Source of the DNA: Musa acuminata AAA Group
Lineage: Eukaryota > Streptophyta > Magnoliopsida > Zingiberales > Musaceae
DNA length: 64,000 nucleotides
Direction of reading: 5' to 3'
Assembly (NCBI RefSeq): GCF_036884655.1
Contig: NC_088340.1
Span: 5,415,501-5,479,500 of the forward strand
Every line of letters begins with the position of its first letter. Positions within the stretch are counted from its first letter, which is position 1. The translations under genes were made by a program, and so were the position numbers. The notes under the pieces are model-generated. The model was not told the DNA's origin. It did not search any database and saw only the letters and a program-made list of their open reading frames with translations. Below are positions 51,375-63,621 of the stretch, piece by piece.

Positions 51375-51800
51375 GCTTTTGTAGTTAGAACCTTTTAGCA
51401 TCTCAATTTTTGAATTTAAAATATTTATATTAAAATTTCTATAGTTATGAAAGTAAAATATTAAACCCCATTTTCTATGACGTTGTTAGTTTATTGACGG
51501 AAGATATAACATGTGTATGAATAACACAAAGATGATGGATAAAAAAAGTAATTTTAATGATGATGATAGACTAGTTACAGATCACCCTACGTAGTTAGAT
51601 CTCTTTAGTATCCCGGTCCCTAGGCTTAAAAAATATATATTGAATTTTCTATAATTATGAAAGTGAAACATTTAATCTCATTTACTCTAACGTCGTCGAT
51701 TTTATTAATAAAAAATACAACATATACATGAATAGTATAATAATAATAATAACCAAAAATATAATTTCAATACTAGTGATGAATGATGGCGTTGTGAGTG
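51375..51800. repeat. Tandem repeat, unit about 210 bp
   Basis: Two diverged copies (about 51375-51585 and 51586-51800), each starting near gtagttaga (51381 and 51591). Both carry ttctata(g/a)ttatgaaagt(a)aa and later aca(a)catgt/atacatgaat. No coding sense. Confidence 0.75.
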
Positions 51801-52899
51801 GCTGTTATGGTGGTGGTCGACGATAACAACGCAGTTTTTGACCTTGCTAATATCGATCCGAACATCGATAATGAGAAGGAAGAGGAGGCAGAATAACGAG
51901 GAATCTATATTGATACTAGAGGAGGAGAGGACGAAGGTAAGGCATTTGCATCAACATTGCACTGCTCTACCTCCTCTTCCTCCTCTGGCATCACTTTGCA
52001 TCTACGTTGACACTGAAGGAGGAAGTTGAAGCAGATGAGGCATCTGTGTCGCTAATGACGAGGAGGGAGAAGGAAGAGAAGGCAAGTGAGCTAGCATAGA
52101 TATGATCAATCGATCTCAAAACCCTAGCCAAAATGGCAATTTCCAATCCGAAGGCTAATTGCAATGCGATGATCTATCGTTTCTTCGTCATCTCGCTCGT
52201 CATGTTCGTCGCCACCATCTTTTTGATACTCTCCCCCACCACCACGGTGTTAGAGATGAGTAGGAAGGAATATGAGAATTTTTTTATCTCTCCCACCATC
52301 GAATATGTATTCTTCGAGCCTCCATTTTATGTGACGATTAATCCTCGTCATTCAATATGAAGTAGGTTAGCGATTATGCCACTATGGTTGGGGCATATGC
52401 ATCATTCGCTTGTTGGTTGAAGCTCGAGAGCTCGAAGCAGGCACACGCCTCTTCATTGAGCTCACTCGCAATCTCTCCCTTCTTCTCACCACCCACTATC
52501 CCTTCCTTGAATCTGTCACACCATTGAATGAAGTGATTGTTTAAGAATTTGAGCGTGACACCGATGCATATGCCTCACCTACTTCCTCTTCCTCCTTTGA
52601 CGTCGACATAGATGTAGAGCAACGTTGGAGGAGGAAGAGGAGGTAGAACGGTACAACACCGACGTAGATCCAAATCACCTCCTTCCTCTTCCTCCTTCGA
52701 TGCCGATGGAGAAGCCTCGTTACTCTGCCTCCTCTTTCTTCTCATCGTCGATGTTCAAATCGATAGTGGTAAGATCGACCATCATCACAATAACCATCAA
52801 CGGTATCAATGTTTGTTATCAGTAAAATTATCCTTTTATCGATCGTTTAAATATTAATTTTTATAATTTTAAAAATTTAAATATAAATTTTTAAAGCAG
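51801..52899. other. Intergenic, repeat-like
   Basis: Imperfect repeats of cctcttcctcctc...gaggaggaag type (51900-52030, 52570-52760) probably belong to the same element as the preceding tandem repeat. Small open frames such as 52133-52360 begin plausibly but have no recognisable domain. Confidence 0.4.
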
Positions 52900-53760
52900 G
52901 TCACCGCCTGCTTTGTCCGATCAGGATAAAATTGGTTGGAACCTTCCTCATCGCTTCTCGCCTCGTGCGCTGCAAGGAGCGATCGCCTCCTTTGTCCGAT
53001 CACCCGCCAACGCCCGGTCACCGCATCTCCCAGCACCAACCGCCGCCCCGGCCGTCTCCCGCGCCACCTGCCATCAATAGGTTTGATCTCTCCTCTCCCT
53101 CCATTCTTTCGCTCTTTCTCGTTCCTCTCGTCCGCAGCATGGAACCGCCCCAGTGTAGCCCTCCCCGCTCCTGCCTCCGTCTCCCCCTCCTCTCTTCTGT
53201 CGCGGACACGACTCCTTCCTCTTTGCTTCCCTCCTCTTCCCTCTCGGCAGTGGCGCCTTCCTCTCTCCTCCCTCCACTCTACCCTCGGCCACGACTTAGA
53301 ACAGCTGTTGGTACACTCCCCGCTCCTCACGTTGCTTCCTTTCCCTCGTCGACCGCAGCCTGTTGCGATCGCCCGATCTACGGTGCAGATCAAAAGAGGC
53401 GTGTCGACTCGGTAACTGACCGAATTTACCGATTCGACTCGGTGATATATACACACCCAACCCCGTCCAACGTAAACGCATACCCTAGCCGCTGCCGCCT
53501 CGGGCGACATCTCTCGAACCGTCCGTCGCCACCCTGCAGCGTCGCGCATTCCGGTACGCCTGCTCCGCCCTTCTTCTTTCTCTGTTCCCCTCTCTCCACG
53601 ATTGCCGCCCTTCCACTTATCTCTCTCTGACCAGGAACGCCCGGTCGAACGCTCTACTCTCTTCTTGTCTCATCTCTCCGCCGTCCCCTCCTCCTTTCCA
53701 CACGTGTCTCCCCACTCGCTTCTCCCTCCTCCCTTTCTTCTCCGACCTATCCTCTCCTCT
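52900..53760. other. Pyrimidine-rich GC island, non-coding by judgement
   Basis: Long frames stay open on both strands because the DNA is C/T-biased. The plus product is Ser/Pro/Leu-rich without a domain and the minus product Arg/Glu/Gly-rich. A CGGTA-word repeat lies within (53400-53450). It could be a relic of a gene leader or a repeat-associated CT tail. Confidence 0.4.
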
Positions 53761-53939
53761 TAAGAGGCAAAAGGAATTGGTGCTGATGCTTAATTTTGTC
53801 TCTAGATAACTAATGTAGAGGCATATTTTTACAAATAGTTTTTCTTTCTCCAGTAGGTTGCAACTAAATCTGTTTTATGTTATCATTTGATGTGTATTGT
53901 TTTTGTAGAACTATTTTCCGAAAATAGTTTTGGTCAAAA

Positions 53940-54205
53940 ACAGCTCGCCTAGGCGCTCGGGCGAGGCGAGGCCCTCTTATAAGGACCAGGCGGCGCGCTT
54001 CAATAAAGCGCCGCCTGGGCGCTCGCCCGAGCCCAGCGCCGGGCGCTTCGAGCGAGCGCCTCGCCTCGCCTCGCCCGAGCGCCTCATATAAGGACCAGGC
54101 GGCGCGCTTCAATAAAGCGCCGCCTGGGCGCTCGCCTTGAAGCTCGCCGCCTGGGCGCTCGCCCGAGCCCAGCGCCGGGCGCTTCGAGCGAGCGCCCGGT
54201 TGATA
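53940..54205. repeat. GC-rich palindromic tandem repeat
   Basis: Built from gcctgggcgctcgcccgagc and its reverse complement. A segment containing ataaggaccaggcggcgcgc ... aataaagcgccgcctgggcg occurs twice (about 53978-54025 and 54090-54137). Each is self-complementary over tens of bases, and the following gcccgagcccagcgccgggcg is also repeated. Strong hairpins are expected. Confidence 0.85.
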
Positions 54206-55363
54206 TAAGGCAACCGGGTTCAGTTAAATCTGCGTTAGTTGGTTCAATCGAACCAACTACCGCTCGCAGTTACCTCAAAACCTGCTCGCGACCCTGACTT
54301 CCAAACCTACGGTGCGCTTTCTCCCTCTGCCTCCGCCGCCGACGATTTCTCCCTCTGCCTCCGAGTCTTACTCTGTCGCCGACCGAGTCTCCTCAGCTTC
54401 CGCTGCTGTCCGCTGCCGCGGCTGTTGTCCTCTGCTTCTCACCGCTGCTTCTCTGAGTTCTGACTTCTCACTGTCGGTTTCACTTTCACTGGGTGATATT
54501 TTTTTATCCCTTTTAACAGTTATACTCTTCCCTTCTAACTGTTGTTAACAGTAAATTATTTGTTAACAGTAGATTATTAGTTACTTTACAAAATAATCTT
54601 TATTTATTAGATTAATAATATCATATATTTTTATATTTTAATATTCTAGAGTATCTCGTTTCGTTTGTCTCGAGCGTTTTGGGATCTTGGTGCCTAACAC
54701 TTTTTAAATCATTACCATGATATCATTAAATAAGTGAAACTTTATAAAGATGATAGTAAATTTAGTCAACATAGCCAAAGAAGGATGGTTTCTATGATGA
54801 TTAAACATATATTAACGATATATTATGATGGACTCCAAGGCCAACCGAGCAATTATGAAGTACCAGAACATATCTTCGGGCAATTTAGCAATCAAAAGTA
54901 GCGATGCAGGACAGGTTTGTGACAATTTGAGGAAGTATTATCTTAATTTTTTAAGAATTGAGGAAGGGAAAGATAATGACTGAAAAAAAAGTAAGAAAAA
55001 ACGATGACACACTCTGGCTCAGTAATGAACTTTCATGGTTGAACGTCTTGTAACTCTGCACGTTTCATACGTGAACAATGGAACCTGATTGCATCATTCT
55101 TTTACGTATCATACCCATAACAAAAAAGACTGAGTTAATTTACGAAAAAATACTAAATTTTTTAAAAGCTTTACTAGCTGGAATTAAAAAAATAATGGTG
55201 ATTGAGGAAATTCAATCACATTTTTTTGTTTTCACTTTGAGGAGTATTGTTGATTTTGTTTGTTTGTTTGGTAATCTGTTTCGTATCTTTTTTTTCCCCC
55301 ACTTTGAGGAGCATTGCGGTATAATTTTAAAGTTTTGTTTCTGTTGTATATTCTATTTTTCAG
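54206..55363. other. Upstream region of the NOC2 exons
   Basis: Contains a pyrimidine-rich stretch (about 54290-54480) that could be a leader, then AT-rich DNA. I searched this stretch for a lysine-rich NOC2 first exon and did not see one. The tract before 55364 ends in tttttcag, a good acceptor, so transcription from upstream is likely. Confidence 0.4.
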
Positions 55364-58300
55364 AAGGATGAAGGTGAATGGCATGTTTGACTACGATGAT
55401 TCAGGTAATGGTGGAAGCTATCTTCTAACTGTTACTATCTTAGTATCCATCTATGTACTAGTTTGTCATCTAACACAATGTATGTGCATTTGTTAGAGAA
55501 AAGTAGCTTTGGGGAGGAAGAAAGCCTTTCTAGTTCACGGAAAAAAGCCAAAGAGCATGTGAAGCAATTGCAGAGACTTCAAGAAAAGGTGACATTTTTC
55601 TCTTGTGTCATCTTAGTACATGAGTTTGTGAAATATATTTATGCACTATTAGAATCTTCCCTTTCAATAGCATTTTAGGATGTTTTTGTCTTTTATAGGT
55701 ACTGCCATGTTATTTCGTTTAAGTTGGTTGTTCTTGACGTGGTATGGTGTTTGATGCTTGGACCATAATATTTGATTGAAATGACTTGTCAATGTATTTG
55801 TCTAGGAGCTCTGCATATGCATGCTTGTCTCATATGTAAAGGAGTTAATAGTGTGTCTTTGTTATAAAAATATTGTAGTGATCACTAACTAAAATTTATT
55901 TAGAAATCTGTGAAATGTCTAGACCAAGGCATTAAGATAAGGGAAAAAATGATGGTTATCTACCTGATAAATGATGGAAGAATTTAAAGATAGGGAGAGA
56001 CTTTGTCTTCTATGCATGGTTACTTTTGACTTGGAATAGCATATGATATGTATCTTAGGAGAAGAATCTAGATTTTTTGATGTAATTATGGTATGTAGGA
56101 ATTACCATAAAGGATTATATGAGGTGAGTCAATTGAGTTTCTAGTAAGAACAGATTCATATACTTTTACCTATTTGGACTAATTGTGTTTGCCCTTACAA
56201 GACATTCATGATAAAATTTATGGTACAATTTATTTATTTGTGATATTTTATCAATTGACTAAAGTAGAATATTGATCATTATTGAAATCTATTGAACATT
56301 TTGTATGTTAAGTTGAAAAATATTGATAGAATTAGGGATGACTTGTATTACAAGAAAAAAACAATGAGAAGTTGCACTGAATATGAATTACAATTAAGAC
56401 CAATTGAGTTTAGGAGACCTGAATTTATTGGGGTGGTTCTGTAGATAGATCTAACGAGGACTTTTGAGAAGTTGAACAAAGATTTGCTTAGAAAAACGAG
56501 AGAAGGTGATATCTTTAAATTACGAGGATTATCACCCTAAGCGAAAATAGATTATAGGATAGTTTTGCTTGAGGTTTTTGCCCTTTAAGTGTTTAAATCA
56601 TAGGAGACGCCCATTGATTTCAATCTCGGTTATTAAAAGTATGCGCTGATTGTTATACTGTCACAAAGTATAAGTGAAGTGCTTCAAATATTTAGATCGT
56701 AGGAGAGGCCAATTTTAAAAAATTGACAAGAAGATCTAAGGAAATTTTTAGCTCATAGTTTATAGCAAATTTTTTCCTTTACTTGTATGATAGAGTTTCT
56801 GATAAAACTATCAGGTAGTGAACATTAATCAGGTTTGATGCAGTTGTTTATTCGAGAAAACAAGTTATGGAAATCAAACAGTCTTGAAACTTGTCTGCCA
56901 CCAACATAGAAAGATCAAATTTATTGTTCACCAATATGGCATGCACATATATTCGTAGAAGTATGGCAAGATGCTTTTGAGTTATACAGGCATTATAAAC
57001 AAAAAGGTTTAAATTAATTAGGACCAGGATTGATCATGTGAAATATAATCTAACAATATTAAGAGAGAAACCGAGGAACTACTTGAGACGGAGAAATGAG
57101 ATGTTACTGCATGAATTGCCGGTATCATACCAATCCAATAGGCGAGTATGGTATAAGACCAACCCTTAAATCCTTGCATAATATAATTCCTCAGTTTTTT
57201 CTTTCAACATTAGAGAGCTTCATCTATATTGGTCTGGATGCATGATAAAGATCAAGTGCTATATACATGATTACTCGAGAGAAACCAAGGAATTCCTCAA
57301 GACGGAGAAATGAGATGTTACTGCATGAATTTCCGGTATCATACCGATCCAATAGGTCAGTGTGGTATCAGACCAACATTTAAATCCTTGCATAATATAA
57401 TTCCACAGTTTTTTCTTTCAACATTAGAGAGCTTCATCTATATTGGTCTGGATGCATGATAAAGATCAGGAGCTATAGTATGTACAGGATGCTGAGATAT
57501 TCACATTTTGCTTCAGCTCTGGAGCTTGTGGTGTAAAAAATTATCAACATAATTGTTCTTAGAAATGGTTATGACTGCGATGACCTTTGTTGGCAACCTT
57601 GTCTGTTGCTTCTCCGCTACAGAAGATTTTATTCTCTTGTAGCCTACTATGCACCTCTGTAATTGCTGGTCTCGTCTCCTACACTTCGACAAATATCAAA
57701 GTATTTTTTTCATATTCTCCAACAAAGTCAAAGAAGTAATGTTTAAGACGACTTCTGATAAAGAATTTTACTTTGGATTCATGTGACCAGCTTGATTGAA
57801 CTTCATTTAAACATCAATTTGTTTTTGCAGGATCCAGAATTTTATGAGTATTTGAAAGAGCATGACAAAGAGCTGTTGGAGTTCAATGATGAAGATATTG
57901 ACGTGAGTGTCAATCAGATTGATTTATGGTTTCATGTCTTGTTATGGCCAATTAGAAAGCTGACCTGTTTGCTCAATGTGCTTTCTAGGAAGAGTCGGGA
58001 ACTGATTTGGAGGAGGATGTTAACTCTCATGTTACTGTACAAAAAGAGCATGAACCATCAGGGAAAGTAATCACTACTGCGATGGTTGATGGATGGTGCA
58101 TCGCAATTAAAGAAAATAAAAACCTTGGTGCACTTAGATCTCTGCTGCGAGCTTTTCGGATGGCATGCCATTATGGTGATGATAGAGAAGATGGTTCAGC
58201 TCCAAAGTTTAGTATCATTTCGAGCAGTGTATTTAATAAGATAATGGTGTTTGTTCTAAATGAAATGGATGCGATTCTCCGTGGTTTGTTAAATGCCCCT

Positions 58301-61300
58301 AGCTCAGGTGGGAAGAAGGAGACTGTTATAGATCTCATGACATCTAAATTGTGGAAGAAGTATGGTAGCTTAATGAAGTTATATCTTGGTAATGGACTCC
58401 ATATATTAACACAAATGACAGATGAACAAATGATATCATTTACTTTGAAGCGTGTCAAGGCATCAGCTGTTTTTTTAGCTGCTTTTCCTACTCTTTTGAG
58501 GAAGTATATCAAGGTACCTCAAAATTGATGTTCTTTTGCAGTGCATTTTTCTTATTTCAGTGTCTAGAGATTTAGGACTTTCTCCTCTTTTTAGATGTGA
58601 TTTTCAACTGTTAAGCTGTTCCAGGTTGCTATTCACTCTTGGGGCACTGGCAGGGGTGCTTTACCTGTGGTTTCATTTCTGTTCCTGAGAGACTTGTGCA
58701 TTCGACTTGGTTCCGATTGTCTTGATGCATGCCTTAAGGGTGTATACAAGGCTTATGTTTTAAACTGCAAACTGTCCAAGTCCATAAGTAGATCAAAGTT
58801 GCAACACATTCAATTCCTTGGGAATTGTGTAACTGAACTGTATGGTGTGGAACCGCCAGCTGCATATCAGCACGCATTTGTTTTCATTCGTCAGTTGGCA
58901 GTAATATTACGAAGTTCCCTTACTGAAAAGGGAACAAAGGTAAGGCAGTGCTGAAAATCTTAATTTTTTGAGTAAGCATCTGTATGCAGATAATCATCAT
59001 ACTTTGTCCTTTGTTTACTTTTTTTAATTTTATGCTTCTCATATTTCATCTTGAAGGCAGTAAAAGACAAAAATAAAGGGAAAAAACAGCAAGAAAGCAA
59101 CAAAAACACAAAGCAACAAGTTCAGGTGAGTCCTGTAGTGATCTCTTTATGGTCCATCTCTTTGTACTTGTAAAACTGGCTTGTTTAAGATTAAGGTTTA
59201 GCTGCGTTAATTTTACTTGGAAGAAGTAAATCCAGAGCAATTTGTCGGTGCACACAGATTTTATGTGCGGTGTAGCTTCATATTGCTAGAGAAAAAAAAA
59301 GAAGAAGAAAAGATATGTTCTTCATTCTAGCGAAACTATGAATTCTGCTGTTTCATTTTTTTTCTTATTTCAACAGCATGGTATATTTGATGAATGTTAA
59401 CTTTTTTTTTTCTAGTTTCCATGCCTTATTAAATGCACTTAAATCAGAATTACATTGTTCTCGAAATATTTTTACCGCAACATTAGGAAAAAATATCTCA
59501 TGGGAGGTTTTGCAATAGTAGGATTATGTAAATACTATTTACTAACATGCTTATTCAGTGCATTTATCAGTATAAGGTTCTTTAATAGACAGTGGAAATG
59601 AAGATGTAGGTTTTTTTTATGTTGCAATCCTAGTGGGTAAATCCTTTAGAAAATGGATCTATTTAGTTGCCTTGTTTTTGTAGCATTTATATTTTCAAAG
59701 AAGCCTCATTGTTTCATACTGTTGACATTATGGTTCATGTCCTTTTGCAGAAAGCGTATCAAAAGGTCTATGATTGGCAGTTCATATTCTGCCTTGAAGT
59801 TTGGACTGGTGTTATATGTGCCTACAACTCGGAAGCCGATTTTCGACCTTTGGCTTATCCACTTACTCAAATAATAAGTGGGGTAGCATCATTGGTACCA
59901 ACTGTTCGATATGTACCACTTAGGCTTCGATGCATAAGAATGCTCAACCGCATTGCAGCAGCCACTGGTACCTTTATTCCTGTGTCTTCCCTTCTGCTTG
60001 ATATGTTGAAAATGAAAGAACTGAATGGTCCTCCAACTGGGGGTGTTGGTAAAGCAGTCAATTTGCTTAACATGAAGCAGGTGAAGTTTGTTTTGATAAT
60101 TTTATAATACAGACTGACAGCACTGGAAGAATTTTCACCTTAAAATGTTATTGCAGGTGGATAAGACGACAATGAAGACACGTGCATTTCAAGAGGCTTG
60201 CATATATTGTTTGGTTGAAGAACTAGCTGAACATCTGGCTCAATGGAGCTATTCACCCGCCTTTTTTGAGCTGTCATTTATCCCTCTTGTTTGGTTGCGG
60301 AGCTTCTGCAAATCCACCAAAGCGGATAGACTTCGGCGGGAAATAAAGGAGCTAATCCGTCAGGTATTGTGTGGTAAATAGCTATGCACACCAATGACAA
60401 GTACCAAAAAAAGGAGAAAATAATTTGTATTTTCATTGAATGTCATGCCTTTGTCTCAGGTGGAGGCAAATTGTGAATTTACAAACTTAAGGCGCTCAAA
60501 AATTGAATTCTCACCTAGCGATCCCGCCATAGCATCATTTCTTAAGGTATCTGTTCAACAACATTTTTTTTATAACTTCTTTATCCGGGCTAATCAAATT
60601 TTGTTTTACAATAGGCTGAAAAGGAATGTGGAGATAGTCCTCTTTCAAAGTTTGCTGCTAATTTACGTTTCAGATCTCAACAGAGGAATGACTCTCTGGT
60701 GGAATCTAGGTTGGTATTATTAGGGATGCAAAACCATCACTGACTTATTTTACTGTTTTTAAGATAAGAAAAATGGACTAGAGTGTTTTGGCCAGATTCA
60801 ATACATGGTCAATTGAATATTCATGATCATCTCTTTATATTTAAAGAGAAGAGAGAACCATTTGTTATCTTGATGCTGTGTCTGTAGTACATCTCAAAAC
60901 GAAACCTCTTTTTTTCTAATTCCAGCAAAATTAGTCTGATCATCAGTAGTTGAGTATAGATTTAAAGAAACTTTAAGGGGGGAAAGAGAAATAATGTAGA
61001 ACTAAATAGTAGGGATGGCAATGGGGTGTGTTGGTGTAGGTTTTACCATCCCCATCACTATCCCAAGTTAGATTTAGTACACTCTGTTCCTACGATATTG
61101 CTCGGACATCTCTGTTTTAATAGGCCAAAGGATTGGATGATGGCTGCATAGCTTCAAATCCACCGAACAGCATTGATGATGGTGAGAGTTATTAAGCAAC
61201 AGGAGAGCTTGTTGACACTGCTGCTGCAATTGTTTTCAGATATGAGGGAGAATTGCAGAGGAGATGCTTACTAGGAATATAATTGTGTAGCAAAGGAAGG

Positions 61301-62757
61301 AGAGAGGGGATGGTAGGGAGGAAATAGATTGAGAGGAAAGGAGGGAGACGAGTGAAAGCAAGTGGAAGGACAGGGAAAGGTGCAAAGATAATATGGAATT
61401 GGGGACGTGAGATAGGAATTTAGACTAGGTGATTTAGGGATACGTGAAACATTTAAGGGATTAAGTTTGGGTAACTCTGTTTGAGGTTTTCTATCCCCAT
61501 GGATTCAGATTTTATTTTAACTCTACTACTTATTGGCTATAGAATAAATAATAGTGGACCACTGAATCTTGGAGCCAGTGAAAATCATGACTTAAGATCT
61601 TATGAATCAAGGGGAACAGAAAGAATTTAAAGAAACCACAATGTTTGTTGTTTAATGATTAAACAAAGAAGTGTTCATGTTTCACAAGCATGATGGTTGC
61701 TATGCAGTTGACTTTGATAGATCAATTCGTTTATTGCTTAGGTAATAGTACAGGCAACTAGATTGCAGATAAGTATTGATTGAATCATTTACCACTCAAT
61801 ATCTCTCACAAGTGAATGTATATAATGCCAAGTTTAAATGTATATAGGTTTGTTTATATACAACCAATCTCATTAGAGATTTGAATACAAATTTGGAATT
61901 AAATGGGATGTGATAAATAGCATCATTATTCAAGGCTTTGAATAATGAGGCACACATTGTCTGTATCAAGTGAAACAGTGGCAGATTTTCTTTTCCATTT
62001 AAAATTTTGAACACGATGGTTTTGAGCTCTAGTTCAAGTATTGTATTTTGCAATATGGTACATGTTAAAATTTTGAGTGTCATGCCTAACAAAATTTCTA
62101 AGCTCTTTTAACGTTTTAGGAAGATAACTTGTTCCTGTCCATTGGCTTTCATGAGTGCTCCTTTATTTCCAATGAAATTCTTAATTTGCTTATGATTAAT
62201 ACATGTGCTTTTCTATTGTCAGTGTTCTTGTTGGAGCAGAATCTTCTTTGTTTGGCAGCAAGATACCTGAACTTGATTATGAAGATGATGGTGGAGATGT
62301 GGAAGAAGGTGCTGCTGTGTTTAGCTCATCTTGGTTGCCTGAAAAGAAAAGGTGTGGTCCTATTTATGATTAGATGCCCATCTTCACTTGTTGTCATTTA
62401 TCTTCCACATTTTGATGATGTATAATGTTGCACAGTAAGGAAAAGAAGAAGAGCTCGAAGAAGCGACCCAGAGATGACAAGCACGATGTTGGTGGAGATG
62501 AGGATGTGATTGAGGATCTGGTCCTTAGTTCGGACGATGAAGGTGATGATGTTGATAATGCCAGTGCTCGTAGCAGTAGTCCCCCTCTCGAGGATGGATA
62601 CCAGGAGGTGGGGCAGGATTCTGTGAAACAGAATCATAAAAAACGGTGGCTAGCTACCTCATTAGATCATGTCAAGGGGCAAGAAAAGTCAGCAGCTGCC
62701 ACTGGTAAAAGAAGAAAACCTCGGAGAAAGAAAGCCAAGAAGAGTGTAGATCCTTGA
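55364..62757 (+). CDS. NOC2: NOC2 family, nucleolar complex protein 2 (5' end unresolved)
   Basis: Noc2 pairs with Noc1 and Noc3 in nucleolar and nuclear pre-60S export and assembly. Twelve exons join in phase: 55364-55404, 55497-55588, 57831-57902, 57989-58513, 58625-58939, 59057-59125, 59751-60080, 60157-60363, 60460-60546, 60615-60709, 62223-62351 and 62436-62757. From the first ATG (55368) this gives 759 residues. An acidic, Ser-rich start leads to [18 protein letters not shown], then the Noc2 domain (about 205-500) with [74 protein letters not shown] and [21 protein letters not shown] lysine-rich, acidic tail (about 655-759, ending [16 protein letters not shown]) fits nucleolar targeting. 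The basic N-terminus normal in plant NOC2 was not found, and the first exon has an acceptor before it, so one or more 5' exons are probably missing from this model. Confidence 0.93.
57055..57490. repeat. Tandem duplication, about 221-bp unit, in NOC2 intron
   Basis: Copies at about 57062-57265 and 57283-57488 share agacggagaaatgagatg, ttactgcatgaatt(g/t)ccgg, tatcatacc(a/g)atccaatagg, tttttctttcaacattagag and tctggatgcatgataaagat with few differences. Each copy includes a CGGTATCATACCGATCC-type word of the dispersed repeat family. Confidence 0.9.
60710..62222. other. Long NOC2 intron
   Basis: 1.5 kb intron between the exons encoding the end of the Noc2 domain and the acidic tail. AT-rich; includes a purine-rich part at about 61250-61400. 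No nested gene was recognised. Confidence 0.6.
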
Positions 62758-63526
62758 ACTATGGTTCCATACTGTGATAAACTTGTTATATTCCTGCTGT
62801 CGGAAGAAGAACACAAATGCTATTGGTTTTTGTGCCTGTGAATGAAAGTCTATTTAAAGGCTATTTGGCATAGAGAGAGGCAGGGAGGTGGGGAGGGAGA
62901 GTTTTCACTGTAGGGAGGGGAGCGAAAGCAATCATGGTTGATCGGGGATAAACAAAAATTTTGCTTGTGAGATGTATATCTTTGGTGATATCATCTCGAT
63001 AGCTTTTTCTAGTTTCTAGTGTCTTGTTTATCCGCTTGGATTTCAGAATATGTAGTAAGGAGGTGGCAACTATATTTTACAAGGCAAATTACTTACAAAA
63101 TTGATTAACTACATTCACTAGGTTGTGCTACTTCTGTAATGGGAAACAGAATCATTTTTGCTATATATTTTAATAAATTACACTTCCTGGTGATTGTGGT
63201 GTTTTAGAGATCCTTGATCAAAGTTGATGAGTCATTAATTTCAGCTTCTTAGTAATCATGTTCATAATTATTTTGAGGTTTTTATATGGATATCCTTTTC
63301 AAATTGGAAATGGTTTATTAGTCTGTCATAATATATGTTCTTTCAAAATGGTGCATCAGTCTAAGCAATTGAGTTGTTTATAATTAAATGACAATCAACA
63401 GATAGAGATTAACCATTAAGGGTATATGCACATTTATTTATAGGAAAGTTTTTAGGTTTAGTAAAGAATTACATATGCTAAACTTCAATTTAAAGGGACA
63501 AATGCAAAAATCATTGATTTTGGGGT

Positions 63527-63621
<95 letters not shown>

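Noticed and set aside
52869..53630. Overlapping 226- and 232-codon frames on opposite strands
   Set aside because: Pyrimidine-biased DNA lacks stops on both strands; neither product has a recognisable domain.
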